Shown here piece after piece: positions 7,430-17,749 of a stretch of 64,000 nucleotides of DNA. Both the position numbers and the translations under genes were made by a program. Every line of letters starts with the position of its first letter. Position 1 is the stretch's first letter. The stretch covers positions 663,117 to 727,116 of the forward strand of contig NZ_RAPQ01000010.1 in the NCBI RefSeq assembly GCF_003610555.1, written 5' to 3'. This stretch comes from Marinifilum flexuosum. Lineage in GTDB: Bacteria; Bacteroidota; Bacteroidia; Bacteroidales; Marinifilaceae. A model generated the notes under the pieces. It saw nothing but the letters and a program-made list of their open reading frames with translations. It was not told where the DNA came from and did no database searches.

Positions 7430-9844
7430 CTAAAAGAAATCTTCATCATCAAAATCCTCAGTGGTGCTGTTCGAATTATCATTGCTAACAGCTTCACAAT
7501 CCAGGTTTATATTAACACCTCGAGGTTTTTCGAAATCTCCTTGCTTCATTCCCAAAGTTTTATCGGCATATACTTTTTGCATGTACAATCCCCAAATTGG
7601 AAGTGCCATATTTGCTCCCTGCCCTAATCTAATTCCTTCAAAGCGAATTGCTCTATCTTCGGCACCAACCCAAACTCCTGAAACCAACTCGGGGGTAATT
7701 CCCATAAACCAACCATCGGAGTGGTTTTGTGTTGTTCCGGTTTTTCCTCCAATTGGATTGTATAAATGATATTTAAATCTTAGTCTTCTACCAGTCCCTT
7801 CTCGAACAACACCCTGTAACAAATTAGCCATTAGGTATGCAGTTCTTTCATTCATTACCTCGTTTTTTTGTGGAACCGACTGAGCTAATAAGTTGCCTTT
7901 GCTATCCTCAATCTTGGTAATAAAACGAGGTTTAATGTACACCCCTTTATTGGCAAAGGAACCATACGCACCAACCATTTCATAAACCGAAATATCAGAA
8001 GTTCCTAGATATATAGAAGGTACAGCCTCAATTTTACTAACCACTCCCATTTTACGAGCCATTGAAACCACCGCTTCCGGATTGGTTTGTTTCAACACCC
8101 ATCCCGAAATGTTATTTACCGAATGAGCCAATCCCCATTTTAGGGTTACCATTTCACCACTATGAGCTTCCGTCGAGTTTCTGGATGTCCAGGGTGTACC
8201 ATCAGGCAAAATAAAAGTTTGTGGGATATTTGGCACCTTATCGCAAGGTGTTAAACCTTCCTGCATGGCCAAGGTATATAAAAATGGCTTGATTGTAGAG
8301 CCCACCTGGCGTTTACCAAGCGTAACCATATCGTACATGAAGTGCTTGTAATTTGGGCCACCAACATAAGCTCTTACCTCGCCGGTTTGTGGCACCATCG
8401 ACATGAAACCTGCACGTAAAAATCCTTTATAATACAACATGGAATCCATTGGCGAAATAATGGTATCGCGCTCCCCTTTCCATGTAAATATTTTCATTTT
8501 AACAGGCTTTTTAAAGTTTTCTTTGATCTGCTCAAATGACAAGCCTTTCTTTTTCAGAACACGATGTCTTTCACTTCTGCGAATCGAAAGATCCATCTGA
8601 TGTTCGAAGGCTTCATCACTCAAATCATCAGAAAAAGGTGGGTTTCTATGATGTTCCTTTTCCCTGTCGAATCCTTTCTGCAAATCGAGTCCCAAGTGTT
8701 CCTCTACAGCTTGCTCTGCATACTTCTGCATTCTCGAATCGAGAGTGGTGTAAATCTTCAAACCATCCTTATATATATTGTATGGTGTTCCATCTGCTTT
8801 CTGATTTTTATTACACCATCCATAGAAAGGATTGATTTCCCATTCCAAAGAATCTTGCTTGAACTTTTGCATATTCCATGAAGGATAATTTTTTCTTTCC
8901 GGCTTATTGGCAGTAAGAGACATTCTCAAATACTCTCTAAAATATGGAGCCATACCTCTTTTGTGATCCACTTTTTGGTAATCGATTCCCAATGGCAACT
9001 GTTTTAATGAATCGGCAAGCTGATTTTCCAAATAACCATACTTCACCATTTGAGAAAGAACCGTATTACGTCGTCCTTTGGTTAGCTCTGGTCTTCTAAG
9101 CGGATTAAAATATGAAGAGTTCTTCGCCATACCAACCAGCATTGCTGCCTGTTCCAATTTTAAAGAATCAGGAGTTGTATTGAAATAAACATTTGCTGCA
9201 GACTTAATACCCACTGCAAGATTTAAGAAATCATACTTATTAAAATACATGGTCATGATTTCTTCTTTGGTATAGCTTCTTTCCAACTTTACAGCTATAA
9301 TCCACTCTCTGAATTTTCTAAATACGATATCTAATTTATTCTTGAATTCCTCACGAGGGAAAAGCATTTTAGCCAACTGCTGAGAAATGGTACTACCTCC
9401 TCCTGCACTGCTATCACCTGTAATCAAACCTTTAAAAACACGTCCCAATCCTCGAAGGTCAATCCCCGAGTGACTCTCGAACCTCACATCCTCTGTTGCA
9501 ATTAACGCATCAATTAAATAGGTTGACAATTCATCATGATCAATAAACGAACGGTTTTGGAAATAAAACTTTCCTAACAATTCTCCATCTGCAGTATAAA
9601 CTTCGGTAGCCAAACTACTTTTAGGATTCTCCAACTCTTCAAATGTTGGCATAAATCCAAAAGTACCATTGGATACTCCTGCAAAAAACAAAACAACACA
9701 CACAATCCCTACAATAAAGATCGACCAAAATATAAGCAATGGCTTTTTGTAAATCTTTATTTTTGATTCACTGCTTACCTCTTCATTTCCAGGATTCAAT
9801 TCTGCATTAGGATCTATTTCCAAATTTGGATTGATTTCAGACAT
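7430..9844 (-). CDS. Bifunctional penicillin-binding protein 1A (class A PBP)
   Basis: This 804-residue inner-membrane enzyme polymerises glycan strands and cross-links peptidoglycan. A cytoplasmic tail of about 30 residues precedes a single membrane segment (LLIFWSIFIVGIVCVVLFFAG). The GT51 glycosyltransferase domain shows ATEDVRFESHSGID and GGGSTISQQLAK. The transpeptidase domain shows all three serine-acyltransferase motifs in order: STIK (GSTIKPF), SVN (HSVNN) and KTG (GGKTGTT). The C-terminus is acidic (DFDDEDFF). Length and architecture are typical of PBP1A. The gene stands alone, divergent from topA across about 200 bp, with the orphan riboswitch 160 bp past its stop. Confidence 0.95.
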   Translation of the reverse strand: MSEINPNLEIDPNAELNPGNEEVSSESKIKIYKKPLLIFWSIFIVGIVCVVLFFAGVSNGTFGFMPTFEELENPKSSLATEVYTADGELLGKFYFQNRSFIDHDELSTYLIDALIATEDVRFESHSGIDLRGLGRVFKGLITGDSSAGGGSTISQQLAKMLFPREEFKNKLDIVFRKFREWIIAVKLERSYTKEEIMTMYFNKYDFLNLAVGIKSAANVYFNTTPDSLKLEQAAMLVGMAKNSSYFNPLRRPELTKGRRNTVLSQMVKYGYLENQLADSLKQLPLGIDYQKVDHKRGMAPYFREYLRMSLTANKPERKNYPSWNMQKFKQDSLEWEINPFYGWCNKNQKADGTPYNIYKDGLKIYTTLDSRMQKYAEQAVEEHLGLDLQKGFDREKEHHRNPPFSDDLSDEAFEHQMDLSIRRSERHRVLKKKGLSFEQIKENFKKPVKMKIFTWKGERDTIISPMDSMLYYKGFLRAGFMSMVPQTGEVRAYVGGPNYKHFMYDMVTLGKRQVGSTIKPFLYTLAMQEGLTPCDKVPNIPQTFILPDGTPWTSRNSTEAHSGEMVTLKWGLAHSVNNISGWVLKQTNPEAVVSMARKMGVVSKIEAVPSIYLGTSDISVYEMVGAYGSFANKGVYIKPRFITKIEDSKGNLLAQSVPQKNEVMNERTAYLMANLLQGVVREGTGRRLRFKYHLYNPIGGKTGTTQNHSDGWFMGITPELVSGVWVGAEDRAIRFEGIRLGQGANMALPIWGLYMQKVYADKTLGMKQGDFEKPRGVNINLDCEAVSNDNSNSTTEDFDDEDFF

Positions 9845-9999
9845 ACTACGGTATTTTTTATGAGCTGTAAAAATAGCAAATTAAATTCTAACATATAAGA
9901 CGTATTTTTCGGCATTTTATTGGATTTTTGAACTACATTATAATAAGGTAATATCAAAATAATTACAACAAAATTTTGAACTTAGGTACCTTATTGTTT

Positions 10000-10006
10000 T
10001 ACTTTG
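10000..10006 (+). promoter_or_regulatory. Putative -7 box of topA
   Basis: TACTTTG at 10000-10006 resembles the Bacteroidota -7 box TAnnTTTG with one base less between the conserved parts. Transcription from it would begin near 10012, which rules out a start codon at 9976 and supports the ATG at 10048. Confidence 0.35.
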
Positions 10007-10047
10007 CAAAAAATTTTAACCTAAACTTCCCAAAGAACAGATTCGAT

Positions 10048-12471
10048 ATGGTAGAGAATTTAGTAATAGTTGAGTCCCCCGCAAAAGCAAAAACAATCGA
10101 GAAATTTTTAGGTAAAGATTTCTTGGTTAAGTCTAGTTTTGGGCATATTCGGGATTTGGAAAAAAAGGATTTTGGGATTGACATCAAAAACAATTTCACA
10201 CCTAAATATATTGTATCTACTGACAAGAAGAAGGTAGTTACTGAATTAAAAAAACTTGCAAAGGAAGCCAAAACGGTTTGGATCGCATCCGATGAAGACC
10301 GCGAAGGAGAAGCTATTGCATGGCACTTGTTTGAAGTGTTGAAATTGAAAAAAGAAAACACCAAACGAATTGTTTTTCATGAAATTACCAAGCCTGCAAT
10401 TCTAAAAGCAATCGAAAATCCTCGCGACATTGATGATAATCTTGTTAACGCACAGCAAGCAAGAAGAATATTAGATCGCTTAGTAGGTTTTGAGATTTCG
10501 CCAGTATTGTGGAAAAAAGTAAAACCTCAACTTTCAGCAGGTCGTGTACAGTCGGTTTCTGTTCGACTTTTAGTTGAAAGAGAAAGAGAAATTATTGCAT
10601 TTAAACCTGAAGCTTACTACAAAGTAGTTGCCAACTTCTTTATAACTGAAGAAAATGGAAATCAGAAAACTTTAAAAGCTGAATATCCAAAGCGCTTCGC
10701 AACAAAAGAAGAAGTTCTTCAGTTTTTAGAAAGTTGTAAAAACGCAGAATATAAGGTTAGCGATATTGAAAAGAAACCTTCAACTCGTAAACCTGCAGCT
10801 CCTTTTACCACTTCAACCTTACAACAGGAGGCAAGTAGAAAATTAGGATTTTCGGTAGCACAAACCATGGCCGTTGCCCAGCGTTTGTACGAAGCTGGTA
10901 ATATCACATATATGAGAACTGACTCGGTAAATCTTGCTGATACTGCATTGGCTGCAGCTAAAGAAGAAATTACCAAGCGTCATGGCGAAGAGTATGTAAA
11001 AATCAGAAAATATCAAACCAAAAATAAAGGTGCGCAAGAGGCTCACGAAGCCATCCGTCCTACCTATTTAAATAAAGAAGTTATTTCTGGTGAATCAAAT
11101 GAGATTCGTTTGTACAATTTGATTTGGAAAAGAACGATTGCTTCTCAGATGAGTGATGCAAAATTGGAGAAAACCAATATTAAAATTGCTGCATCAACCA
11201 ATGGCGAAGAATTTATCGCTACCGGAGAAATGATCAAATTCGATGGTTTCCTAAAAGTATACATGGAATCTACCGATGATGAAAATGGAAAACAGGAGGA
11301 AACTTTATTACCAACGGTAAAAGTTAACGATCCTGTTACAGAAGATTTCTTGAATGCAACTCAAAACTTCACCTATCGTCCACCAAGATTTACCGAAGCT
11401 AGTTTGGTGAAAAAGTTAGAAGAACTTGGAATTGGTCGTCCGTCTACTTATGCTCCAACCATTACTACTGTCCAGAATCGTGGATATGTAGTTAAAGAAT
11501 CGAGAGATGGTGTTGAGAGAAAGTATGAGGTAGTTAACTTGAAAGAAAACAATATTTCTGAGGAAGTAAAAACTCAGATCACTGGTGCTGAGAAAAGAAA
11601 ACTTTTCCCAACCGATATAGGAATGGTGGTTACCGATTTCTTGAATGAACACTTCCCGAATGTAATGAATTACAACTTTACTGCTGATGTAGAGAAAGAA
11701 TTCGATGATATTGCTTTAGGTAAGTTGATTTGGCATGAAATGATTGGAAAGTTCTACAACCCTTTCCACGAAAATGTAGAAAAGACACTTGAACACTCAG
11801 AAAGATCAACTGGTGAAAGAATTTTAGGTGAAGATCCTAAAACTGGCAAGGTGATTTTGGTTCGAATCGGAAGATATGGTCCTATGGCTCAATTGGGAGA
11901 AACTCCAGAAGATAAAGAAGCTGAAGCTCCTAAATTTGCAAGCTTACGACCAGGACAACATTTGGAAACCATTACGCTTGAAGAGGCCATTGATTTATTT
12001 AAACTACCTAGAGATCTTGGTTTATATGAAGATAAAAAGGTAGTTGTAGCAATTGGACGATTTGGTCCATACGTGCGACACGATGGTAAATTCGCATCTC
12101 TTAAAAAGGATATAGATGATCCTATGGAGATCGATCTTCCGAGAGCTATTGAATTAATTGAAGAAAAGAGAAAGAAGGATAGAGAAAAATTCATCAAAGC
12201 TTTCGATGAAGATCCTGATTTACAAATATTAAATGGTCGATGGGGACCTTACATTTCATACAAAAAGGAAAATTTCCGATTGGCTAAAGATATCGAAGAT
12301 CCTAAAGCTTTAAGCTTTGAAGATTGTATGAAAATTATAAAAGAAGGTCCTAAAAAGAAAACCACAAAAAAGGCAGCGAGTAAAAAGACGACTGCAAAAA
12401 AAACTGTGACCAAAAAGAAAACTACTACGACGAAGAAAAAAACTACAACTACCAAAAAGGCAAAAAAATAA
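10048..12471 (+). CDS. topA: DNA topoisomerase I (type IA)
   Basis: TopA relaxes negative supercoils by a transient single-strand break. The start at 10048 is chosen because MVENLVIVESPAKAKT puts the Toprim motif at the N-terminus as usual; an upstream in-frame ATG at 9976 adds 24 unlike residues and overlaps the likely promoter. The 807 residues show Toprim (Glu9, DEDREGE from residue 82), the catalytic Tyr288 in ITYMRTDS, and three C-terminal glycine-rich repeats (RIGRYGPMA, AIGRFGPYV, LNGRWGPYI) instead of the four-Cys zinc fingers of E. coli TopA. The last 40 residues are a Lys/Thr tail that should bind DNA nonspecifically. A strong terminator follows. Confidence 0.96.
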   Translation: MVENLVIVESPAKAKTIEKFLGKDFLVKSSFGHIRDLEKKDFGIDIKNNFTPKYIVSTDKKKVVTELKKLAKEAKTVWIASDEDREGEAIAWHLFEVLKLKKENTKRIVFHEITKPAILKAIENPRDIDDNLVNAQQARRILDRLVGFEISPVLWKKVKPQLSAGRVQSVSVRLLVEREREIIAFKPEAYYKVVANFFITEENGNQKTLKAEYPKRFATKEEVLQFLESCKNAEYKVSDIEKKPSTRKPAAPFTTSTLQQEASRKLGFSVAQTMAVAQRLYEAGNITYMRTDSVNLADTALAAAKEEITKRHGEEYVKIRKYQTKNKGAQEAHEAIRPTYLNKEVISGESNEIRLYNLIWKRTIASQMSDAKLEKTNIKIAASTNGEEFIATGEMIKFDGFLKVYMESTDDENGKQEETLLPTVKVNDPVTEDFLNATQNFTYRPPRFTEASLVKKLEELGIGRPSTYAPTITTVQNRGYVVKESRDGVERKYEVVNLKENNISEEVKTQITGAEKRKLFPTDIGMVVTDFLNEHFPNVMNYNFTADVEKEFDDIALGKLIWHEMIGKFYNPFHENVEKTLEHSERSTGERILGEDPKTGKVILVRIGRYGPMAQLGETPEDKEAEAPKFASLRPGQHLETITLEEAIDLFKLPRDLGLYEDKKVVVAIGRFGPYVRHDGKFASLKKDIDDPMEIDLPRAIELIEEKRKKDREKFIKAFDEDPDLQILNGRWGPYISYKKENFRLAKDIEDPKALSFEDCMKIIKEGPKKKTTKKAASKKTTAKKTVTKKKTTTTKKKTTTTKKAKK

Positions 12472-12490
12472 ATTTCTAAAAAAAATAATC

Positions 12491-12524
12491 AGGGCTGTTC
12501 TAATCAACGAACAGCCCTTTTTTA
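12491..12524 (+). terminator. Rho-independent terminator of topA
   Basis: GGGCTGTTC and GAACAGCCC form a 9-bp stem with a short loop, followed by six T, 20 nt past the topA stop. The next 320 bp, to 12846, are AT-rich leader of the T9SS operon. No gene was seen there. Confidence 0.9.
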
Positions 12525-12846
12525 TTACTATTCTAGAAACTCCTCCCTTATAATACGCCTACTATATTGTTAACCTCAAATTAAAAAATTAAAAATCCAT
12601 TAACAAAATAATAAAATCATCGTAAATAAAGATTACGTAATTTACATACGTCAATCAGGTTTATAATGAGTTATACATTTTATTTGTTTAATTTAATATT
12701 TTGGTAGCTAAATATTTTTCAAAAATAGACATCTGAAAATTGTTGATAAAAGCACTTGAACCTCTGATAAAACTTGTAAGGAAGATTTATTTTTATTTAC
12801 TTTACTCCTCACAGTTTTTGAAAATTACTGAACTATATAAAGTTCC

Positions 12847-13779
12847 ATGAAAAGAATATTTTTCGTCATAATATTTATTTGTTGCACTCTGATTTTGAGG
12901 GCACAACAGGATCCACAGTTCAGTCAAAATATGTTTAATATCCTTTCCGTAAACCCAGCATATGCTGGTGCCGAGAAGGATATTGTTGTCTCAGCAATTA
13001 ATCGACAACAATGGGTTGGGTTCGAAAATGCGCCCGTTACAACGGTGGTAAACCTTAGTGCTCCTGTTCAATTTGGTGGCAGAACCCATGGTATAGGATT
13101 AAGTATTGTTAGAGACGAATTGGGTTTTGAAAAAAATACGGGTTTTAGACTAAGTTACTCCTATGAGAAAAAACTTAGCAAAGGTTCTTTGTTCTTTGGA
13201 GCAAGTCTTGGACTGCAAAACAATGCATTAAAAGGAGAATGGTTTGTTCCCGAAGGAGATGACTATGTTTCAGCTCAAGATGATTTAGGAGATGGAACAA
13301 TTGATGAAGGTAAAATGGTTTTTGATCCTGGATTAGGAATTTTTTACCAAACACATAACTTTTATGCCGGAGTTTCCGTATTGCATGTCACGGAGCCTTC
13401 TGTTGCATATAGTGAATCAGTAGAAATCTATTTGGCAAGACATTATTATGCGACTGCCGGATATACCTTTAAGCTTGATGAAAGCTGGGAAGTTATCCCA
13501 TCTGTGTTTTATAAAACAGATGCTGTTGTTTCTCAAATTGATATAAACAGTTTGTTACGATACAATAAAAAGATTTGGGGAGGCGTTTCATATAGAGTTG
13601 ATGATGCAATTGTAGGAATGGTAGGTATATTATTCAACAATGGAATTCAAGTTGGATATGCATACGATATTTCAACATCGAAAATTGCAAAAGCATCTCA
13701 CGAGTTTCTGTTAACGTACAGATTCAACACTAAATTGGAAAGCCGAAATCAAAAATATAAGAGTATTCGATTTTTATAA
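12847..13779 (+). CDS. porP: PorP/SprF family type IX secretion system outer-membrane protein
   Basis: The 310-residue protein starts with a signal peptide (hydrophobic residues 4-18, cut before QQDPQFSQ) and continues with QNMFNILSVNPAYAG, the hallmark opening of PorP/SprF proteins. The rest has the alternating aromatic/glycine strand pattern of a beta-barrel (GLSIVRDELGF, YATAGYTFKL, GVSYRVDDAIVGMVG). In Porphyromonas and Flavobacterium these proteins sit in the outer membrane and work with the T9SS, some anchoring cargo at the cell surface. Its position directly before gldK-L-M-N is the standard order. The choice between PorP and SprF subtype is not certain. Confidence 0.88.
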   Translation: MKRIFFVIIFICCTLILRAQQDPQFSQNMFNILSVNPAYAGAEKDIVVSAINRQQWVGFENAPVTTVVNLSAPVQFGGRTHGIGLSIVRDELGFEKNTGFRLSYSYEKKLSKGSLFFGASLGLQNNALKGEWFVPEGDDYVSAQDDLGDGTIDEGKMVFDPGLGIFYQTHNFYAGVSVLHVTEPSVAYSESVEIYLARHYYATAGYTFKLDESWEVIPSVFYKTDAVVSQIDINSLLRYNKKIWGGVSYRVDDAIVGMVGILFNNGIQVGYAYDISTSKIAKASHEFLLTYRFNTKLESRNQKYKSIRFL

Positions 13780-13824
13780 AAAATATTAAAAATCTGTGCT
13801 TTTAGCACAATTTACAAAACCACT

Positions 13825-15159
13825 ATGAATAAACTACTTACAACACTAGGTGTAATTGTTTTATTGTTCTTATCATCGTGTGGAAGCCGCACAGGAAATG
13901 GAGAACTTGTTGGTGTCGGTCAGAGAGGAAAATGGTTTGAGCCGAAACCTTACGGTATGGTACAAATTCCGAGAGGAAGCTTTACTATGGGGCCAAACGA
14001 CCAAGACGTAGCTTGGGCACTGAACGCGACAACAAAAACTGTTTCTGTTGAATCATTTTGGATGGACGAAACAGAAATTACCAATAATGAATACCGTCAG
14101 TTCGTATACTGGGTACGTGACTCTATTGCACGTCAGTTATTAGGACAGCAATTTGAGGAATTTCTTATTGCAGAAGATGACAATGGTAATCCTATCGATC
14201 CTCCTTTCATTAACTGGGACGAAAGATTAGATTGGAATGATGAAGAGTACGTTGAAATTCTTGAAGAAATGTACCTTCCTGAACACGAAAGATTTTTCCG
14301 TAACAAAGAAATAGATACCAGAAAACTGAAATATCAGTATGAATGGGTTGACCTTCAACAAGCGGCTAAAAAATCGAACCGTTACAATTACGAAACGGGT
14401 GAGTATGAAGGTATGGTAGATGACTACAAAGGTGGTAGAAAACAAATTGAAGACAGATCTTCTTTTATCATGAAAGAAGCATTAAATATTTACCCAGATA
14501 CTCTGTGCTGGATTCAAGATTTTACTTATTCGTATAATGATCCTTGGACAAAAAGATATTTCTGGCATCCAGGATATGATGATTATCCAGTAGTTGGTGT
14601 ATCATGGAAACAAGCAACGGCTTTCTCTATTTGGAGAACTCGTTTCCACAATTCAGCACTAAAAGCTGAAGGAGATTATCCAGTTCAGGATTACCGCTTA
14701 CCAACCGAATCGGAATGGGAATATGCAGCTCGTGGTGGAATTGCACAAAACATGTACCCTTGGGGTGGTAATTACACCAGAAACGATCAAGGTTGTTTCT
14801 TGGCAAATTTCAAGCCATTGCGAGGTAATTATGTAGACGATGGTGGTTTGGTTACTCTTCCTGTAGGAAGCTACGAACCCAACGAGTATGGTCTTTACGA
14901 TATGGCAGGTAATGTTGCAGAATGGACTTCTGGAGCTTACGATGAATCAGCCTATTCTTTTACACACGATATGAATCCGAATTATGAATACAATGCACTT
15001 CCTGATGATCCTCCAGCATTGAAGAGAAAAGTGATTAGAGGTGGATCATGGAAAGACATTGGATATTACATGCAATGCGCAACCAGAACATACGAATATC
15101 AGGATACTGCAAAATCGTATATCGGTTTCCGCTGTGTAAGAACTCATTTAGGTAGATAA
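13825..15159 (+). CDS. gldK: GldK/PorK lipoprotein, T9SS ring component
   Basis: The 444-residue lipoprotein has a signal ending at Cys19 (LFLSSC). The mature part is a formylglycine-generating-enzyme-like (FGE-sulfatase) fold: MVQIPRGSFTMGPND near its start, a VVGVSWKQATAFSIWR helix, DYRLPTESEWEYAARGG, then LYDMAGNVAEWTSG and a final IGFRCVRTHLGR. In the T9SS, GldK with GldN forms the periplasmic ring attached to the outer membrane; the FGE-like fold is structural rather than enzymatic. The spacing of 45 bp after porP and 46 bp before gldL fits a single operon. Confidence 0.94.
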   Translation: MNKLLTTLGVIVLLFLSSCGSRTGNGELVGVGQRGKWFEPKPYGMVQIPRGSFTMGPNDQDVAWALNATTKTVSVESFWMDETEITNNEYRQFVYWVRDSIARQLLGQQFEEFLIAEDDNGNPIDPPFINWDERLDWNDEEYVEILEEMYLPEHERFFRNKEIDTRKLKYQYEWVDLQQAAKKSNRYNYETGEYEGMVDDYKGGRKQIEDRSSFIMKEALNIYPDTLCWIQDFTYSYNDPWTKRYFWHPGYDDYPVVGVSWKQATAFSIWRTRFHNSALKAEGDYPVQDYRLPTESEWEYAARGGIAQNMYPWGGNYTRNDQGCFLANFKPLRGNYVDDGGLVTLPVGSYEPNEYGLYDMAGNVAEWTSGAYDESAYSFTHDMNPNYEYNALPDDPPALKRKVIRGGSWKDIGYYMQCATRTYEYQDTAKSYIGFRCVRTHLGR

Positions 15160-15205
15160 TCTACTCATTTACTATTTATTTTTAGACCTATTCAATAAAT
15201 CCGAC

Positions 15206-16159
15206 ATGAATATTACAGAACTGGTACAATCTCCGAGATGGAAAAAATTTATGGGCTACGTGTATGGTTGGGGAGCTTCCGTCGTACTAATTGGTGCCTT
15301 GTTTAAAATTATGCATTACCCTTATGCAGGCTTACTTTTATCAGTAGGTATGTCTGTTGAGGCAATTATTTTCTTCTTTTCAGCATTTGAACCACCACAC
15401 GAACAACCAGATTGGAGTTTGGTATATCCTGAGCTAATTGGTTTGGAACCACGCGAACAAATGGTAAAAGGTGGCGGCGTTCAAGTTGAAGGCTTAGAAC
15501 AGTTGCAACAATTACTTGAAAAAATTAGTGTTGAGCCAGATAAATTGTCACACCTAAGTCAAGGTTTAGCTAAGCTTACCAATGCTGCTGATAATTTGTC
15601 AAATCTTTCGGATGCTGCTACAGCTACTGATGGATACATTCAAACCATGCAAAAAGCTTCAGAATCTGTTGGAGAATTTTCGGGTAAATATGCCGATAGC
15701 ACACAACAACTTTCTGATTCTGCAAATCAACTAAGTGCTTCATACCAAAATGCAGCTTCTTCTGTTGAAAATTCAGGAAAAGAATTTGCGGATAAAGTAA
15801 ACGAGTCAGGTAATAACCTATTGAATTCATATCAGAAAATCGATCAATCCTTACAGAATGACTTTGGTAAAATTTCTGAGAACAGTGGCAATTTCAATAC
15901 CTCTATGGAGGCGATGAATAATAATCTTTCATCATTGAATGCGATTTACGAATTGCAATTAAAGCAAGGTAATCAGCAGATGGAAAATGCCAAAAATGTA
16001 CATCAGGATTTAGATAAGGTGCTTCAAACTCTTACTGCAACATTAGAGAATGCACAAACTTATCGCAAAGAAACTGAACAATTGAATCAAAATCTATCTG
16101 CACTGAATACCATTTATGGTAACATGTTAAGTGCAATGGATCATTCTAAGAAGAACTAG
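15206..16159 (+). CDS. gldL: GldL/PorL inner-membrane motor protein of the T9SS
   Basis: GldL and GldM form the proton-driven motor that powers type IX secretion and, where present, gliding. The 317 residues begin with two membrane helices (about residues 15-40 and 43-66), with an acidic residue in the second (MSVEAIIFF), as in characterised GldL. The remaining 240 residues are a long cytoplasmic, Ser/Asn/Gln-rich coiled-coil region with repeated LS..AD..SNLS and LNQNLSALN patterns. It lies 46 bp after gldK and 24 bp before gldM. Confidence 0.94.
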   Translation: MNITELVQSPRWKKFMGYVYGWGASVVLIGALFKIMHYPYAGLLLSVGMSVEAIIFFFSAFEPPHEQPDWSLVYPELIGLEPREQMVKGGGVQVEGLEQLQQLLEKISVEPDKLSHLSQGLAKLTNAADNLSNLSDAATATDGYIQTMQKASESVGEFSGKYADSTQQLSDSANQLSASYQNAASSVENSGKEFADKVNESGNNLLNSYQKIDQSLQNDFGKISENSGNFNTSMEAMNNNLSSLNAIYELQLKQGNQQMENAKNVHQDLDKVLQTLTATLENAQTYRKETEQLNQNLSALNTIYGNMLSAMDHSKKN

Positions 16160-16183
16160 TATTAACAATCAAGCTAAGCTGAA

Positions 16184-17734
16184 ATGGGAGCAAGTAATTG
16201 TAAAGAAACGCCACGGCAACGGATGATTGGGATGATGTATTTATTTCTGACAGCAATGTTGGCGATAAATGTATCAAACGAAGTACTGGACGCTTTTACA
16301 ACAATTGATAATGGTTTATCAAAAACCATATCGACTTTTGAAGAAAAAACTGCCGTTACCTACGGAGAATTCAAAACTGCTTACGAAGCAAATGAAAATA
16401 AAGTAAAAGAATCTTGGGAATACGCTCAAAATATTAGAATACAATCTGATAGTCTATTCAACTATATTCAAATGTTAAAAGAAAAAATAGTTGAGAAAGC
16501 TGATGGCCCAGAGTATGACATGAAGAATATCAAAAGTAGAGATAATATTGATATTCCTGGTGAAGTAATGATAGTAGGAAGACATGGTAAAGATTTAAGG
16601 CAAGCCATTTCTAATTATCGAGAATTAGTTTTGAATCATGTTGATGAAAATGATGAAAGACTTCGTCATGCAATTCAAGAAACATTAGATACTTCAAAAC
16701 CTGAGAAAAGTAAAAAAGGAGATCCAAATTATTCATGGGAATCCAAACTGTTTAATCATACTCCTTTGGTAGGAGCAGTTACACTTCTATCAAAAATGCA
16801 GTCTGATATCAGGAATACAGAATCTGATATCGTAAACTATCTGTTCAACCAAATTGAAGCAGAATCTTTTAGTTTTAACAAATTGAAGGCTGAAGTATTT
16901 GCCCCTTCAAGTTATATTTTAAAGGGTGAAACTTATAAAGCTCAGGTATTTTTAGCTGCTGTAGATACCACTCAGTATCCTACCGTTGTAGTTGATAGAA
17001 GAGGTGCTTTAACAGAGTATGACAATGATGGAAGAGCAACTTACACTGCTAAAGCAGATAAAGTTGGACCTGTAAAATGGGGAGGAATCCTTACATACAC
17101 AACTCCTTCCGGAATTGAAAAAGAACTTGAATTTTCATCTGAATACATCGTAGCCGAGCCAAACGTAGTGGTTTCTCCTACCAAAATGAATGTATTCTAT
17201 GTTGGAGTTGATAATCCAGTTAGTATTTCTGCACCAGGTTTCTCTTCAGACAAGATTCGAGCAACAATGACCAATGGAAAACTAATTCAACGAGGTGATG
17301 ATTACATTGCAAAACCTCAGGTTGTTGGAAGAGAGGCTAAAGTAAAAGTCGAAGCTAATTTTGATGGAGAATGGAGACCTTTAAGAACAGTTGATTTTAG
17401 AATAAAACCAATTCCAGATCCTGTTGCCAAAATTGCTGACAAGAGTGGTGGTAAAATCAAGAAAAACCTGTTAATGGCTCAACAGGGAGTTGATGCTGTA
17501 ATGGACAATTTTGATTTTGATCTTGAATTTAAAATCACTGGATTTACCGTATCAACCATCCAAAAAGGATTTACTGTTGACGAAGTCTCAAGAACGGATA
17601 CCTTCACTCCTGAACAAATTAAAATGTTCAGAAATTTGAGAAGAAATAACAAAGTTTATATCGAAGATATTAGGGCGGTAGGTCCCGATGGTGTTACCAG
17701 AAATCTACCAGCTATTGTATTTAGAATAGAGTAA
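16184..17734 (+). CDS. gldM: GldM/PorM inner-membrane protein of the T9SS
   Basis: The 516-residue protein starts with MGASNCKETPRQRMIGMMYLF, a near-universal GldM opening, and has one transmembrane helix (about 13-35) that inserts into the GldL bundle. A helical periplasmic domain follows (to about residue 220), then several beta domains spanning the periplasm; PSSYILKGETYKAQVFLAA and VVSPTKMNVFYVGVDNP mark the domain starts. It transmits motor energy to the GldK-GldN ring. Length and position are standard. Confidence 0.95.
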   Translation: MGASNCKETPRQRMIGMMYLFLTAMLAINVSNEVLDAFTTIDNGLSKTISTFEEKTAVTYGEFKTAYEANENKVKESWEYAQNIRIQSDSLFNYIQMLKEKIVEKADGPEYDMKNIKSRDNIDIPGEVMIVGRHGKDLRQAISNYRELVLNHVDENDERLRHAIQETLDTSKPEKSKKGDPNYSWESKLFNHTPLVGAVTLLSKMQSDIRNTESDIVNYLFNQIEAESFSFNKLKAEVFAPSSYILKGETYKAQVFLAAVDTTQYPTVVVDRRGALTEYDNDGRATYTAKADKVGPVKWGGILTYTTPSGIEKELEFSSEYIVAEPNVVVSPTKMNVFYVGVDNPVSISAPGFSSDKIRATMTNGKLIQRGDDYIAKPQVVGREAKVKVEANFDGEWRPLRTVDFRIKPIPDPVAKIADKSGGKIKKNLLMAQQGVDAVMDNFDFDLEFKITGFTVSTIQKGFTVDEVSRTDTFTPEQIKMFRNLRRNNKVYIEDIRAVGPDGVTRNLPAIVFRIE

Positions 17735-17749
17735 TAAAATTTACATACG

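Noticed and set aside
12249..12455. Minus-strand frame rich in Val/Phe opposite the topA tail
   Set aside because: It is the complement of the Lys/Thr-rich codons of the TopA C-terminus and not a gene.
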